From Paludibacteraceae bacterium (GTDB lineage Bacteria; Bacteroidota; Bacteroidia; Bacteroidales; Paludibacteraceae), in contig JAKSNZ010000008.1 in assembly GCA_024405855.1 (NCBI GenBank), positions 1 through 61,402 of the forward strand: a stretch of 61,402 nt of DNA, in the 5' to 3' direction. Every line of letters begins with the position of its first letter. Within the stretch, counting starts at the first letter, position 1. The position numbers and the translations under genes were made by a program. Under the pieces are notes generated by a model, which made no database searches, was not told the origin of the DNA, and saw only the letters and a program-made list of their open reading frames with translations. Below are positions 8,294 to 17,281 of the stretch, piece by piece.

Positions 8294-8802
8294 ACGTTTC
8301 CGTAGTTGCGTTCTTCAATAAAATTAGGGTGAGTTGTAAAGGAATTATCACGTCCATGCTCCAAAACAAACAATCCGTCATCAGCAAGAATGCCTGCACT
8401 GAACACTTTGTCAGGAATTGTAGGCAGCGTTTCAAGTGCGTAAGGAGGGTCGGCAAAAATAAAGTCAAACTTTATGCCGCAGTTTGAAATAAACTTGAAG
8501 GCATCTCCTTTTATTACTTTTATAACTTCAAACCCTAACTCTTGTGCCGTTTTCTTTATGAATTGGCTGTTTTGATAGTCAGCCTCTATGCTGAATACAG
8601 ACAATGCTCCCCTTGAAGCACATTCATAACTGATGCTTCCTGTGCCTGAAAATAGGTCAAGAACCGTTATTCCGTCAAAACTTATTTTGCCCGCAAGTAC
8701 ATTGAACAGCCCCTCTTTGGCAAAATCAGTTGTTGGTCTTGCTTTTAATGAAGACGGAGGATTGAATCGGCGTCCTTTATGTGTGCCTGAAATGATTCTC
8801 AT
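8266..8802 (-). CDS. rsmD: 16S rRNA (guanine(966)-N2)-methyltransferase RsmD
   Basis: The 178-residue protein starts MRIISGTHKGRRF, the hallmark N-terminus of RsmD, followed by the SAM motif DLFSGTGSISYE and the catalytic FADPPY motif. RsmD methylates G966 of 16S rRNA during 30S assembly. I chose the ATG at 8802 because it gives the family N-terminus; an upstream in-frame extension would lie inside the preceding gene. Its ATG overlaps the TGA of the DUF3822 gene (ATGA), a coupled pair seen widely in Bacteroidota. Confidence 0.9.
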   Translation of the reverse strand: MRIISGTHKGRRFNPPSSLKARPTTDFAKEGLFNVLAGKISFDGITVLDLFSGTGSISYECASRGALSVFSIEADYQNSQFIKKTAQELGFEVIKVIKGDAFKFISNCGIKFDFIFADPPYALETLPTIPDKVFSAGILADDGLFVLEHGRDNSFTTHPNFIEERNYGNVHFSIFKSK

Positions 8803-9518
8803 AATGTGGCTTGACTGCAATGCACTACACGCTCTTTTATGGCATTCATACATGAAATATTGCCCGTAATGAAAAGATGGGTGGTTTGTCCTGAAAGTTT
8901 GAACTGTGTGAATATTGCCGCTAACCAATATAGTATGTCAGTGTCTGAAGTAATGTTGTATCGGTTAGAGAAAACAAGTTCCCCTTTATTTGCAAGTGCC
9001 ACATACATTGCCCCGGTAGATATGTTAATCCACAACTCCTGACGGTCTTCAGTTCTTGATGACTTAAGAGCGGCTGTTGTAAGGGCTGATGATATATGTG
9101 TTATGTTGGCAAATGGTAAATATTCCTTAATGAAACTCATCAACTCATTGTCCACTGCAATTATATTTGAAATGTCAAATCCGTCAATATTGTGAAACTC
9201 AACGGTATATTTGTTGAAATCCAATGATGGATAGTTGAATTTCATAATGTTCAGGCAGTCCGATGCAGAGAACACTGACGATGGTATCATAGAAGTGGGC
9301 TCATCATCTATTTGAACTGTAACACTTGAGTAGTCATTCCATATATCAGGCTCGCACAGACACACTGCCATTGAACGGGCAAAGTGAGTATCGGGAGTTT
9401 GAAAAGCAATACTCTTTTCCTTGCCTGCTACAGAAAAAGAAAATCCACCCGCTGAAAAGCAGATGGACAGTCTTTGTGAATTTGAATTATTCCCAGTTTC
9501 CTGCATTGTTGTTAGCAC
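8799..9518 (-). CDS. DUF3822 family protein
   Basis: This 239-residue protein resembles the DUF3822 family, an actin/ASKHA-like fold of unknown function that in Bacteroidota sits directly upstream of rsmD. Residues 125-235 carry the segments DNELMSFI, WINISTGAMYVA and LFITGNIS, which suit a degenerate nucleotide-binding fold. An alternative start at residue 5 (9506) is equally possible; both overlap the end of the preceding gene. Function is unknown; linkage to rsmD is the only clue. Confidence 0.75.
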   Translation of the reverse strand: MLTTMQETGNNSNSQRLSICFSAGGFSFSVAGKEKSIAFQTPDTHFARSMAVCLCEPDIWNDYSSVTVQIDDEPTSMIPSSVFSASDCLNIMKFNYPSLDFNKYTVEFHNIDGFDISNIIAVDNELMSFIKEYLPFANITHISSALTTAALKSSRTEDRQELWINISTGAMYVALANKGELVFSNRYNITSDTDILYWLAAIFTQFKLSGQTTHLFITGNISCMNAIKERVVHCSQATL

Positions 9519-10173
9519 TCAGAACATCTCCGAATTTCAAACCAGGATATTTCTCCAATTTTGTTTGTGTTTCAGTAACATTAATAAGTTGCTGATGGTC
9601 AAGGTCACCCAAGTAGGAAGAGTATGGTGCCTTGCACTCCATAACCTTAACCTGAATTCCTGCAGAACCTGTTACAACAGTTGCGGTGTCAAGAGAGAAC
9701 TCTTGGCGTGGACTTGAATAAGGAATATAACGCATTGAGTCAATGTTATATCCTTCACCAAATACTGCATCAATCATAGGTACAAAAGTGGTGTCACGCT
9801 TGAATCCCATAGCAACAAGTTCCTCATACGTGGCTTTGTCCTCTCTTCCACCTGTTTGCAGAAGTTTCAATGCCTTGACTTCTGTAATTCCTCTTTCAAG
9901 TTGCTTATCAGTAAGTTCACCTACTTTAAGAACTCGTTTTGCCTTTTCATTGTAAAGGAAAGCGTATAGGTCATCAAAGTTTGCTGCGTAGCAACCTTTT
10001 TGCAGACGATACTCATTCTCTGCCTTACGAATGTCAATAAGCCTTGCAGCCACCTCTTTTTCACGAGCCTCTTTTTGGTCAAGGAACTTAATAGGTGTGG
10101 TTATACTGTCATAGCACAACCAAAGCAGGCAAATAGCCGCTAAACCAAGTAGTATTCTAAAAACGTGTTTCAT
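9487..10173 (-). CDS. Membrane-anchored hypothetical protein, Bacteroidota type
   Basis: The 228-residue protein has one N-terminal transmembrane helix (about residues 5-24) and a soluble remainder. Residues 40-75 (an amphipathic helix followed by EYRLQKGCYAANFDDLYAFL) faintly resemble the N-terminal region of pseudopilins, but no prepilin peptidase site is visible, so this is only an impression. It is the first gene of a likely operon with DUF3822 and rsmD, with which it overlaps. Function is unknown. Confidence 0.7.
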   Translation of the reverse strand: MKHVFRILLGLAAICLLWLCYDSITTPIKFLDQKEAREKEVAARLIDIRKAENEYRLQKGCYAANFDDLYAFLYNEKAKRVLKVGELTDKQLERGITEVKALKLLQTGGREDKATYEELVAMGFKRDTTFVPMIDAVFGEGYNIDSMRYIPYSSPRQEFSLDTATVVTGSAGIQVKVMECKAPYSSYLGDLDHQQLINVTETQTKLEKYPGLKFGDVLSANNNAGNWE

Positions 10174-10202
10174 TTTATGATAGTATTTAATATTTCATTT
10201 TG

Positions 10203-10210
10203 CAAATATA
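10203..10210 (-). promoter_or_regulatory. -7 element for the 10173-8266 operon
   Basis: The minus strand reads TATATTTG, an exact TAnnTTTG, 29 nt before the ATG at 10173. It faces away from mutS2. Confidence 0.5.
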
Positions 10211-10282
10211 AACAAAATTATTAAGATGTACAATTTTTTTTGTACTTTTACATCGCGTTAAGACATATAAGTCAGAAATGAT

Positions 10283-12691
10283 ATGTTATACCCCGTTAAC
10301 AGCATAGAGCAAAAACTTGGCTTCACCCAAATTAGGGAGCGTTTGAAGCAAAACTGCCTGAGTTCATTAGGTAGGAGTGTTGTTGATGCAATGCAGTTTT
10401 CAAACACTCTTTCAGATATAAAAAAACGGTTGAACCAAACCGCTGAGTTTATGCGTATAGAGGAGGAGAGTGACAATTTTCCTAAAGATTATTGGTTTGA
10501 CCCAAGGGAATCATTGAAACGCATCACTCCAGAGGGAACATATCTTTCTGAAACAGAATTATTTGAAATCCGTCGTTCTCTACAGGCCATTAGTGCCATA
10601 CTTGCTTATTTAGGAGCAAAAAATGAGGAGCAATACCCTAATCTTAAGTCACTTGCCACAAAAGTGGAGCGTGCTGACGATGTTTGCAAACGTATTGACT
10701 CTATTCTTAGCAAATTTGGTAAAATAAAAGATGACGCAAGTGTTCAGTTGCAGTCAATACGTAGAAGCAAGATGGCTGAAACGGCTGCCGCTTCCAAACT
10801 TTTGGCTCAGATTTTAGGGCAAGCCAAGGCAAATGAGTACATAGATAAGGATGTAACACCTACATTAAGGGAAGGAAGACTTGTAATACCTGTGCCGCCT
10901 GCATACAAACGCAAAATCAGTGGAATAGTGCATGATGAATCGGCTACAGGAAAGACCGTCTATATAGAACCCACACAAGTTGTTGAAGCAAATAACCGCA
11001 TAAGAGAGTTGGAATTGGACGAGGAGCGTGAAGTCATAAGATTGCTGAAGGAGTGTACTGACTTTATCCGTCCTCAAATTCCGTCACTTGACAAGTCATA
11101 CAGATTTTTAGGTATAATTGACTTTATACAGGCAAAAAGCAAGTTTGCCGCACAAGTTGGTGCAAGTTGCCATATTCCTGAGGACAAACCTGATTTTGAG
11201 TGGAATAATGCGGTGCATCCGTTGCTGTTGTTGTCTCTGCTTGCACAAAGAAAAGATATAGTGCCTTTGAATATAAGGCTTACAACCAATAATAGAATTG
11301 TGATTATTTCAGGTCCTAACGCAGGCGGCAAGTCAGTGTGTCTTAAGACAGTGGGTCTTGTCCAATACATGATTCAATGCGGACTTCCTGTAATAATGCA
11401 GCCTGACAGCAGGGTGGGGTTGTTTGACAATATATTTATAGATATAGGTGATGAGCAGTCAATTGAGAATGACCTTAGTACATATAGTTCTCATTTGACA
11501 AACATGAAGTATTTTCTAAAATATACAACTCCACGTACACTTCTTCTTATTGATGAGTTTGGAACAGGTACTGAGCCAAACATAGGCGGAGCCATAGCGG
11601 AGGCGGAACTTGAAGAGTTTAACAGAAAAGGCAGTTATGGAGTTATAACTACCCACTACACTAACCTTAAACATCTTGCAGGTCAGACACCAGGACTTAT
11701 TAACGGAGCAATGCTGTATGACCGTCATAAAATGGAACCTCTGTTCCAACTTGAAATAGGGAATCCAGGCAGTTCGTTTGCCGTTGAGATAGCAAAAAAG
11801 ATAGGTTTGCCTACATCAATCATTGAATCCGCTACTGTAAAAGTGGGTAGGGAACATATTGATTATGACAAGAATCTTCAGGATGCAGCCCGTGATAAAC
11901 GATATTGGGAAAACAAGCGTGAGCAGATAAAACTTAAGGAACGCAAAATGGATGAAGCCACTCAGGCATTGCAACGCAGACTTGATTCCATAAACACAGA
12001 GCGTAAAGAGATTTTGAAAAAGGCAAAAGAGGAGGCTGAACAACTTATGTCTCAAACAAATGCCACCATAGAGAATACCATAAGGGAAATTAAGGAGGCA
12101 AAGGCAGAGAAGGAACGCACTAAACAGATTCGCAAGGAGTTCAACACCAAACATGAGGTGCTGGTAAAGGAGCGTAAGGTTGAACAGCAAAAAACAAAAG
12201 CCAAAAACACAGAAAAGACACAGTATGTTAAAGGTGATTACGTTAAGTACGGCGATACCATAGGTCAGGTAATTGATGTAAACGGTAGTAAAATCACTAT
12301 CATTATAGGACAAATGGAAGTTAATGTTGATGCTTCAAAAGTAGAGAAGTCAAGCCATAAGCAGATGCGTGAGTCAGAAAGGTCAACATCTTCATACACA
12401 TACATAAGCAAGGAGACCGCTGAAAACATACGCCAACGCAAACTGCACTTCAAGAGCGATATTGATGTGCGTGGCTTAAGGGCAAATGAGGCAGTGGACA
12501 CCATAGCCTACTTCATAGACGATGCCATAATGGTTGGAGCATCGGAGGTTAGGATTCTACACGGAACAGGCACCGGTGCGTTAAAGCAGTACATACGTGA
12601 ATACCTGAACACAGTCAGTGCCGTCAAATCAATGCGTGATGAACATGTCCAACTTGGAGGTGCCGGAATCACTGTTGTTGAATTACATTGA
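10283..12691 (+). CDS. mutS2: Endonuclease MutS2 / ribosome-rescue factor
   Basis: The 802-residue protein has the MutS core ATPase with Walker A GPNAGGKS (about 344-351) and Walker B plus signature LLLIDEFGTGTEP (about 417-429), a long coiled-coil segment (about 530-640), and a C-terminal Smr nuclease domain beginning near residue 728 with DVRGL and the HGTGTG motif. MutS2 lacks the mismatch-recognition domain; it is linked to suppression of recombination and to splitting collided ribosomes. Length is typical. Its last 9 bp overlap the converging DUF5723 gene. Confidence 0.93.
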   Translation: MLYPVNSIEQKLGFTQIRERLKQNCLSSLGRSVVDAMQFSNTLSDIKKRLNQTAEFMRIEEESDNFPKDYWFDPRESLKRITPEGTYLSETELFEIRRSLQAISAILAYLGAKNEEQYPNLKSLATKVERADDVCKRIDSILSKFGKIKDDASVQLQSIRRSKMAETAAASKLLAQILGQAKANEYIDKDVTPTLREGRLVIPVPPAYKRKISGIVHDESATGKTVYIEPTQVVEANNRIRELELDEEREVIRLLKECTDFIRPQIPSLDKSYRFLGIIDFIQAKSKFAAQVGASCHIPEDKPDFEWNNAVHPLLLLSLLAQRKDIVPLNIRLTTNNRIVIISGPNAGGKSVCLKTVGLVQYMIQCGLPVIMQPDSRVGLFDNIFIDIGDEQSIENDLSTYSSHLTNMKYFLKYTTPRTLLLIDEFGTGTEPNIGGAIAEAELEEFNRKGSYGVITTHYTNLKHLAGQTPGLINGAMLYDRHKMEPLFQLEIGNPGSSFAVEIAKKIGLPTSIIESATVKVGREHIDYDKNLQDAARDKRYWENKREQIKLKERKMDEATQALQRRLDSINTERKEILKKAKEEAEQLMSQTNATIENTIREIKEAKAEKERTKQIRKEFNTKHEVLVKERKVEQQKTKAKNTEKTQYVKGDYVKYGDTIGQVIDVNGSKITIIIGQMEVNVDASKVEKSSHKQMRESERSTSSYTYISKETAENIRQRKLHFKSDIDVRGLRANEAVDTIAYFIDDAIMVGASEVRILHGTGTGALKQYIREYLNTVSAVKSMRDEHVQLGGAGITVVELH

Positions 12692-14098
12692 CGGAGTGAA
12701 AAGAGGTTCAGACTTCTTTTTGCAACCAAATGTCAACAGAATACCTGCCTGTACATTAACCCTCTGTGAACGATAAGGGATACCTTCAGCTGAATAATAC
12801 AGAGGCATATAGTCTGTAACTACATAGAAGTTTATAGGACTGAGCCTTAAGTTCAAGCCTACACCCAAAGTAGAGAAACCACCGCTTATAAATGAATAAC
12901 TTGCTGACATTGAGAACCAACTGCAGGGACGCAGATTGTATGACAGTGTCAATTCCTCCTGCAGTCTGCCTGCATTAAGGTCTGTCCTTGATAATAGCCC
13001 CACACTCATCATATCCCGTAGGAATGAATATTCAACCCCAAAATACATTTTGGCGTTCATTGCCGTAACATATTTCTTTTTGTTGTTGTCAACTGTATAA
13101 GATTGTTGCAGAACTTTCAATATTGAGTCTCCGTAGTTTACCCCTTGTTCACCATAGTGGTATTCTATACCCTTAAAGGTATAGTCTATATTTCCGTTTG
13201 CACTATTGACATTGTCCCAAACCATAAATCCTGCATCTTTTATTGACAATGACAAACTCAAGTCCTTAATAGGTTTGTAAACCGCACCTAAATCAAACGC
13301 CGCACCCATGCTTAATTTGTATGATTTTATATAATCATTGAATTGTGATGGGAAATTAAAACCTGAAATACGGCCTGTAGAATCAGTTTTTACCTCCATA
13401 GCAGGCACCGATGTGTTTATAACACCATTACCCGTAACACGCCATTGTTTGGCTTCAGCATTTATGTCCAAATTTGAGAACGATGCGTTTGCATTTGCCA
13501 AACCTAACAATATATGCACCCTGCCGCCTACGCTCCACTTGTCATTTATTCTGTGAGAGTAGCCTCCGTTCAAATCAATGTAGGCATTGGCAGATGCCTT
13601 GGTGTTTCTTAAATCATAGTGGTTTACATTTGTTGAATCGGGTGTGCCGTATAACGCAAGAGAAAACAGGTCTTTTGGTATATAACCTGTCAAATCTTGT
13701 CTGACACTCATGTTTATGGAGAGATACCCCTTCTTTTTAACCCTAAAACCAAAGCCGAATACAGAGACATTCAACTCTTCATGAACAACATTGTTATTCT
13801 TTAGTTTTTTGAATAGGGCATCTCTTTCACTGCCACCAAAAGATGGATGCAGGAATGTAACCATTTGTCCGTCCTTAAGTTTAAGAACATCATTCAAACT
13901 AAGAGCCCCTATATTGGCTTCCACATTTATTGTAGATATGCCAGGCAATTCAACGTATGTTTCACATTGATTTTGGAAAGCAGGGTTCATGTACAGCTTG
14001 TATGGAAGATAGTTCATGAAGTATAATGAATTAACCTCTGCGTACGATGCTGAAACCAAGCAAACCGCCAATACCGCAAGTAACCTAAACTTTTTCAT
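12683..14098 (-). CDS. DUF5723-like outer-membrane beta-barrel protein
   Basis: The 471-residue protein has a signal peptide (1-20) and then regularly alternating beta-strands rich in Tyr, Ser and Gly. The start (LYFMNYLPYKLYMNPAFQNQ) and the strands with NSAN/LSLSIKD patterns fit DUF5723, a PorV/OmpP1-like barrel family in Bacteroidota. It is translationally coupled (ATGA) to the upstream large lipoprotein, implying joint function in the outer membrane. No transport substrate can be inferred. Confidence 0.72.
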   Translation of the reverse strand: MKKFRLLAVLAVCLVSASYAEVNSLYFMNYLPYKLYMNPAFQNQCETYVELPGISTINVEANIGALSLNDVLKLKDGQMVTFLHPSFGGSERDALFKKLKNNNVVHEELNVSVFGFGFRVKKKGYLSINMSVRQDLTGYIPKDLFSLALYGTPDSTNVNHYDLRNTKASANAYIDLNGGYSHRINDKWSVGGRVHILLGLANANASFSNLDINAEAKQWRVTGNGVINTSVPAMEVKTDSTGRISGFNFPSQFNDYIKSYKLSMGAAFDLGAVYKPIKDLSLSLSIKDAGFMVWDNVNSANGNIDYTFKGIEYHYGEQGVNYGDSILKVLQQSYTVDNNKKKYVTAMNAKMYFGVEYSFLRDMMSVGLLSRTDLNAGRLQEELTLSYNLRPCSWFSMSASYSFISGGFSTLGVGLNLRLSPINFYVVTDYMPLYYSAEGIPYRSQRVNVQAGILLTFGCKKKSEPLFTPSM

Positions 14099-15855
14099 TT
14101 TGCGCCTCCTTTCCCCTTGTTGGCATCGTATGATATGAATCCTTTAGCCCATAGGTCAACAGTACCGTCAATCCAGTCATTTGACTTGAACCAAATGTCA
14201 GCATACGATTTGTTGTCAACCCTATAGATAATCTGCAATCCGCCTCCTGTGTTTACTAACTCCTTATACTCATTGTATGTGAATTTTACGTATGCGTCAA
14301 CATTTGGAGCGTCAGCAGTAACTATGCCTTCTGAATCAATTGTAGCCTCCTTAAGTGTAAGCGTGCCATTCTTTTGAGGCAGTATGCCTGACTTTAAGTC
14401 TTTGCTTAACAGGTTATATTCAGCAACTCCTCCCACAGGTAAATGGTTGATAAGAGAAATTCTTACTCTTGCCTCAAAGTCATCTTTAAGACTTATGTTA
14501 GTGCTGTCAAGCGATGCTTTTGACAAGTCAAACTTTACTGTATCTCTTTTCTCAATGTAGAAGTTCTTATTAGGGTTATCCTTATTCCCAATAAACTTGC
14601 ACATAAGTTCCGCATTAATCAATATGTCTATTTGGGAATTGTTGAAGAAATATGATATGTTCTCTCCCTGAACATCTATAGGTCTGATTCTGTAATGATA
14701 TACAAGCGAATCTCCTTTTATTTGGAAAAGGCGGTCAGTGTGTCCAAAGTCTTTGTCAAGTTTGAATTCTGTTGTCTTGGCTATTGATGTTGTGTTGAAA
14801 TCAATCAATTGGTCTGTGCTCAAGCCTTTTATCTCAGCAGGAGTAGGGTAATTAAGCACAAATTCAGTGCCAGGTTGCCCGTTGAAATCAGCACTTACAA
14901 ATGTACGTTGCTTTGTGTCAGGGTCAAAACCTAACATTTTTACATAATCAAGTTCATATTTTGCAGGGATTCCTATTGAGTTTAATCCGTTTATATATAT
15001 GACAGGATTATAGAACGGAAGGAAAAACTCTGTACTTGTCAGGTCCTTAGTGTATGAGAACGCTATTTTTTTTGTTGTTTCATATATAACTCTGTCTGGT
15101 CCTAAGTATCCGTATGTGATTCTTGGAACCTGTTTTTCAATTTTCAGCTTGAATGTTTCCTCCAATCCTTCAGGTATCTCTGAATTGGAGACCAAATAAC
15201 CTTTTGCGGTTATATAGAACTTGTTGCCTCCGTGTAATTTTATTTTTGAACGGCTAAGGTCAAATTTGGCTTCAGTAAAAGTGCCGTTAAGGTTAAAACG
15301 GGCGGTATTGTTTGGATAGATTCTACTGTTCAACTCAAATTCATTATTGTTGCAAATCAAGTCAATGTAAGAACCGTCTGTAGCAGAAACAGGCATGGTC
15401 AATGATATGGTCATGTATTGACCATCATTAAACAGCATGCTGTCAAGACGCTCATTAGGGTTGGTGTTTAAATCAGGAAATACAAACTCAAGTGTTTTCT
15501 CAAATGTTCCCGTTTGCTTTGCCTGTGGATTGACATTGATGTCAATAGGGAAAGAGAAATCTCCCTTGATAAACATTTTCAAACTTTCAATAATATCATT
15601 GCCAAGATGTTGGGTGTCCTGTTTGCATAGGTAAATTTCATCATCCTTGACTTTGAACTTGAATGAATTGAAATTTTCAGGCAAAGGTTCATAAAGTTTG
15701 ACTTTTGTATGCCCCACAGGACCGATAATTGTCATATCTGCCCCCACAGAGTAGTCAATAGGACCCTTTACTGTGTATTCCTTGTTTACACAAGCCGTAA
15801 AAAAGCCGCAAAAAAGCACTGATAACAGTGCGTAACAAAGTAGATTTTTCCTCAT
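14095..15855 (-). CDS. Large surface-type lipoprotein, function unknown
   Basis: The 586-residue product has a lipoprotein signal with Cys22 (FFTAC) and is beta-rich through its length, with several repeats of about 100-130 residues suggestive of stacked immunoglobulin-like or beta-sandwich domains. I recognise no enzymatic motif. It overlaps DUF5723 by 4 bp and has its own promoter at 15883-15890, so the two form an operon, plausibly a barrel plus its lipoprotein partner. Confidence 0.7.
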   Translation of the reverse strand: MRKNLLCYALLSVLFCGFFTACVNKEYTVKGPIDYSVGADMTIIGPVGHTKVKLYEPLPENFNSFKFKVKDDEIYLCKQDTQHLGNDIIESLKMFIKGDFSFPIDINVNPQAKQTGTFEKTLEFVFPDLNTNPNERLDSMLFNDGQYMTISLTMPVSATDGSYIDLICNNNEFELNSRIYPNNTARFNLNGTFTEAKFDLSRSKIKLHGGNKFYITAKGYLVSNSEIPEGLEETFKLKIEKQVPRITYGYLGPDRVIYETTKKIAFSYTKDLTSTEFFLPFYNPVIYINGLNSIGIPAKYELDYVKMLGFDPDTKQRTFVSADFNGQPGTEFVLNYPTPAEIKGLSTDQLIDFNTTSIAKTTEFKLDKDFGHTDRLFQIKGDSLVYHYRIRPIDVQGENISYFFNNSQIDILINAELMCKFIGNKDNPNKNFYIEKRDTVKFDLSKASLDSTNISLKDDFEARVRISLINHLPVGGVAEYNLLSKDLKSGILPQKNGTLTLKEATIDSEGIVTADAPNVDAYVKFTYNEYKELVNTGGGLQIIYRVDNKSYADIWFKSNDWIDGTVDLWAKGFISYDANKGKGGAK

Positions 15856-15882
15856 TCCAATGAATTTTCAAAAACAACAATA

Positions 15883-15890
15883 CAAAGATA
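15883..15890 (-). promoter_or_regulatory. -7 element for the lipoprotein-DUF5723 operon
   Basis: TATCTTTG on the minus strand, an exact TAnnTTTG, 27 nt before the ATG at 15855, in the 46-bp gap after the RecD-like gene. Confidence 0.55.
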
Positions 15891-15901
15891 GTGAATTTTT
15901 C

Positions 15902-17281
15902 TTAAAATAAAAAATCACCGAAGTTGATAAGGAACAATTTTTCTGTGGCTCTTGTTACAGCCGTGTAGAGCCACCTTATATATGATTCGTCCATTTCATC
16001 TGCCGATGCCCTGCCCATATCAACATAAACATGCTTCCAACCTCCGCCTTGTGCCTTATGACATGTTACAGCGTATGCACTGCGGGCAACAAGTGCATTC
16101 AGATATTTGTCCTCACGCATCTTTTTGTATCGCTCGCGTTTGTTTTTAATATGCTCATAATCAAGGCTTACTGCATTGTATAACTTGTCTTGTAACTCTT
16201 GTAGTTCAGCAGGGGTCTTGCACATTAGAGAGTCTCGCAAAAGCAACATGTCCAACTCCACATTGTAGTCCACAAGAGAGAGCGTAAGGTCAGCAAACTG
16301 CATTCCATACATCTCAGTTACTCGGCGTTGGCGTAAAACCTTGACAAGGTCTCCGTTTGCAATAAACTCAATTCCATACTCATCAGGCACTGAATAGTTG
16401 TTTTTTACAACCATAAGCATATCGCCGTTACTTATAAGTTCCTCACGGCATAAAATCCTGTTCCGTATGCCGTCAGCGTACATAAACGCGCGGACATTTG
16501 ACCTTGTTATTATAAGTGTTTCATCTTCACCTACTTGCCTGTATGAATCTTCAAGATACTCAGAAAAGTTTGTGCCGTCAACCCTTATTACATCGTTTGC
16601 TGTTGTAAATTTTAACTCCGATGCCTCAGTCAGTGCCTTTCTTAGCATTGTTGCGTTTTGCAGAATGCCGCTCATTGATTCCTGCCTTACAACTTCTGTC
16701 AACAGAAATTCCTCAACAGAAAATCCATATCCCCTTAGGAACTCAATGTTGAGAGCAGGGCTTTCCTCCTGCATTACAGGTGGCAACTGGGCATTGTCAC
16801 CAAGAAGCAGCAGTTTGCAAGTGCCTGCTCCGCCAAAAACAAACTGAAGCAAATCATCAATAAGGCAGCCTGAACCAAAGGTGGTGTCACCGCTGTTTGA
16901 AATCATAGAACACTCGTCAACAATGAAAAGTGCATTCTTTAATCTGTTGAATCCCAATTCAAAGGCACTGTCAGCACTTTGCTCTTTCTGACGGTAGATA
17001 AGTTTGTGGATTGTATAGGCCTGATGTCCTGCATACACTTCAAGAACCTTTGCGGCACGCCCTGTTGGGGCACACAACACTACTGTTATTCCCATTTCCC
17101 CAAGAGCCTTTACTAACGCTCCTATAACGCTGGTTTTGCCGGTGCCTGCAAAACCTTTCAGCAGAAATATGTCATTGCTATCATCAGGGCTTAAGAACAT
17201 TGACAATCTGTCAATGAGTTCCTCCTGCCCTTTTGTGGGAGAAAACTGAAAATGTTGCAGTATTTTGTCCTTGTAAATCAC
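15902..17281 (-). CDS. RecD/Dda-like superfamily 1 helicase
   Basis: The 459-residue ATPase has Walker A GFAGTGKTS (43-51), a Walker B/DEC motif (FIVDECSMIS), Q-motif-like N-terminus (SPTKGQEEL), and a C-terminal UvrD-type domain with VTCHKAQGGGWKHVYVD and YTAVTRA. This fits a RecD2/Dda-type 5'-3' DNA helicase, shorter than RecD2 because it lacks the N-terminal region. The start is GTG at 17281, overlapping the trkH stop (GTGA), so it is coupled to potassium uptake genes without an obvious functional link. Confidence 0.85.
   Translation of the reverse strand: MIYKDKILQHFQFSPTKGQEELIDRLSMFLSPDDSNDIFLLKGFAGTGKTSVIGALVKALGEMGITVVLCAPTGRAAKVLEVYAGHQAYTIHKLIYRQKEQSADSAFELGFNRLKNALFIVDECSMISNSGDTTFGSGCLIDDLLQFVFGGAGTCKLLLLGDNAQLPPVMQEESPALNIEFLRGYGFSVEEFLLTEVVRQESMSGILQNATMLRKALTEASELKFTTANDVIRVDGTNFSEYLEDSYRQVGEDETLIITRSNVRAFMYADGIRNRILCREELISNGDMLMVVKNNYSVPDEYGIEFIANGDLVKVLRQRRVTEMYGMQFADLTLSLVDYNVELDMLLLRDSLMCKTPAELQELQDKLYNAVSLDYEHIKNKRERYKKMREDKYLNALVARSAYAVTCHKAQGGGWKHVYVDMGRASADEMDESYIRWLYTAVTRATEKLFLINFGDFLF

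Noticed and set aside
11816..12313. 165-codon open frame antisense to mutS2
   Set aside because: The apparent hydrophobic product is an artefact of the complementary Lys/Glu-rich coiled-coil codons.
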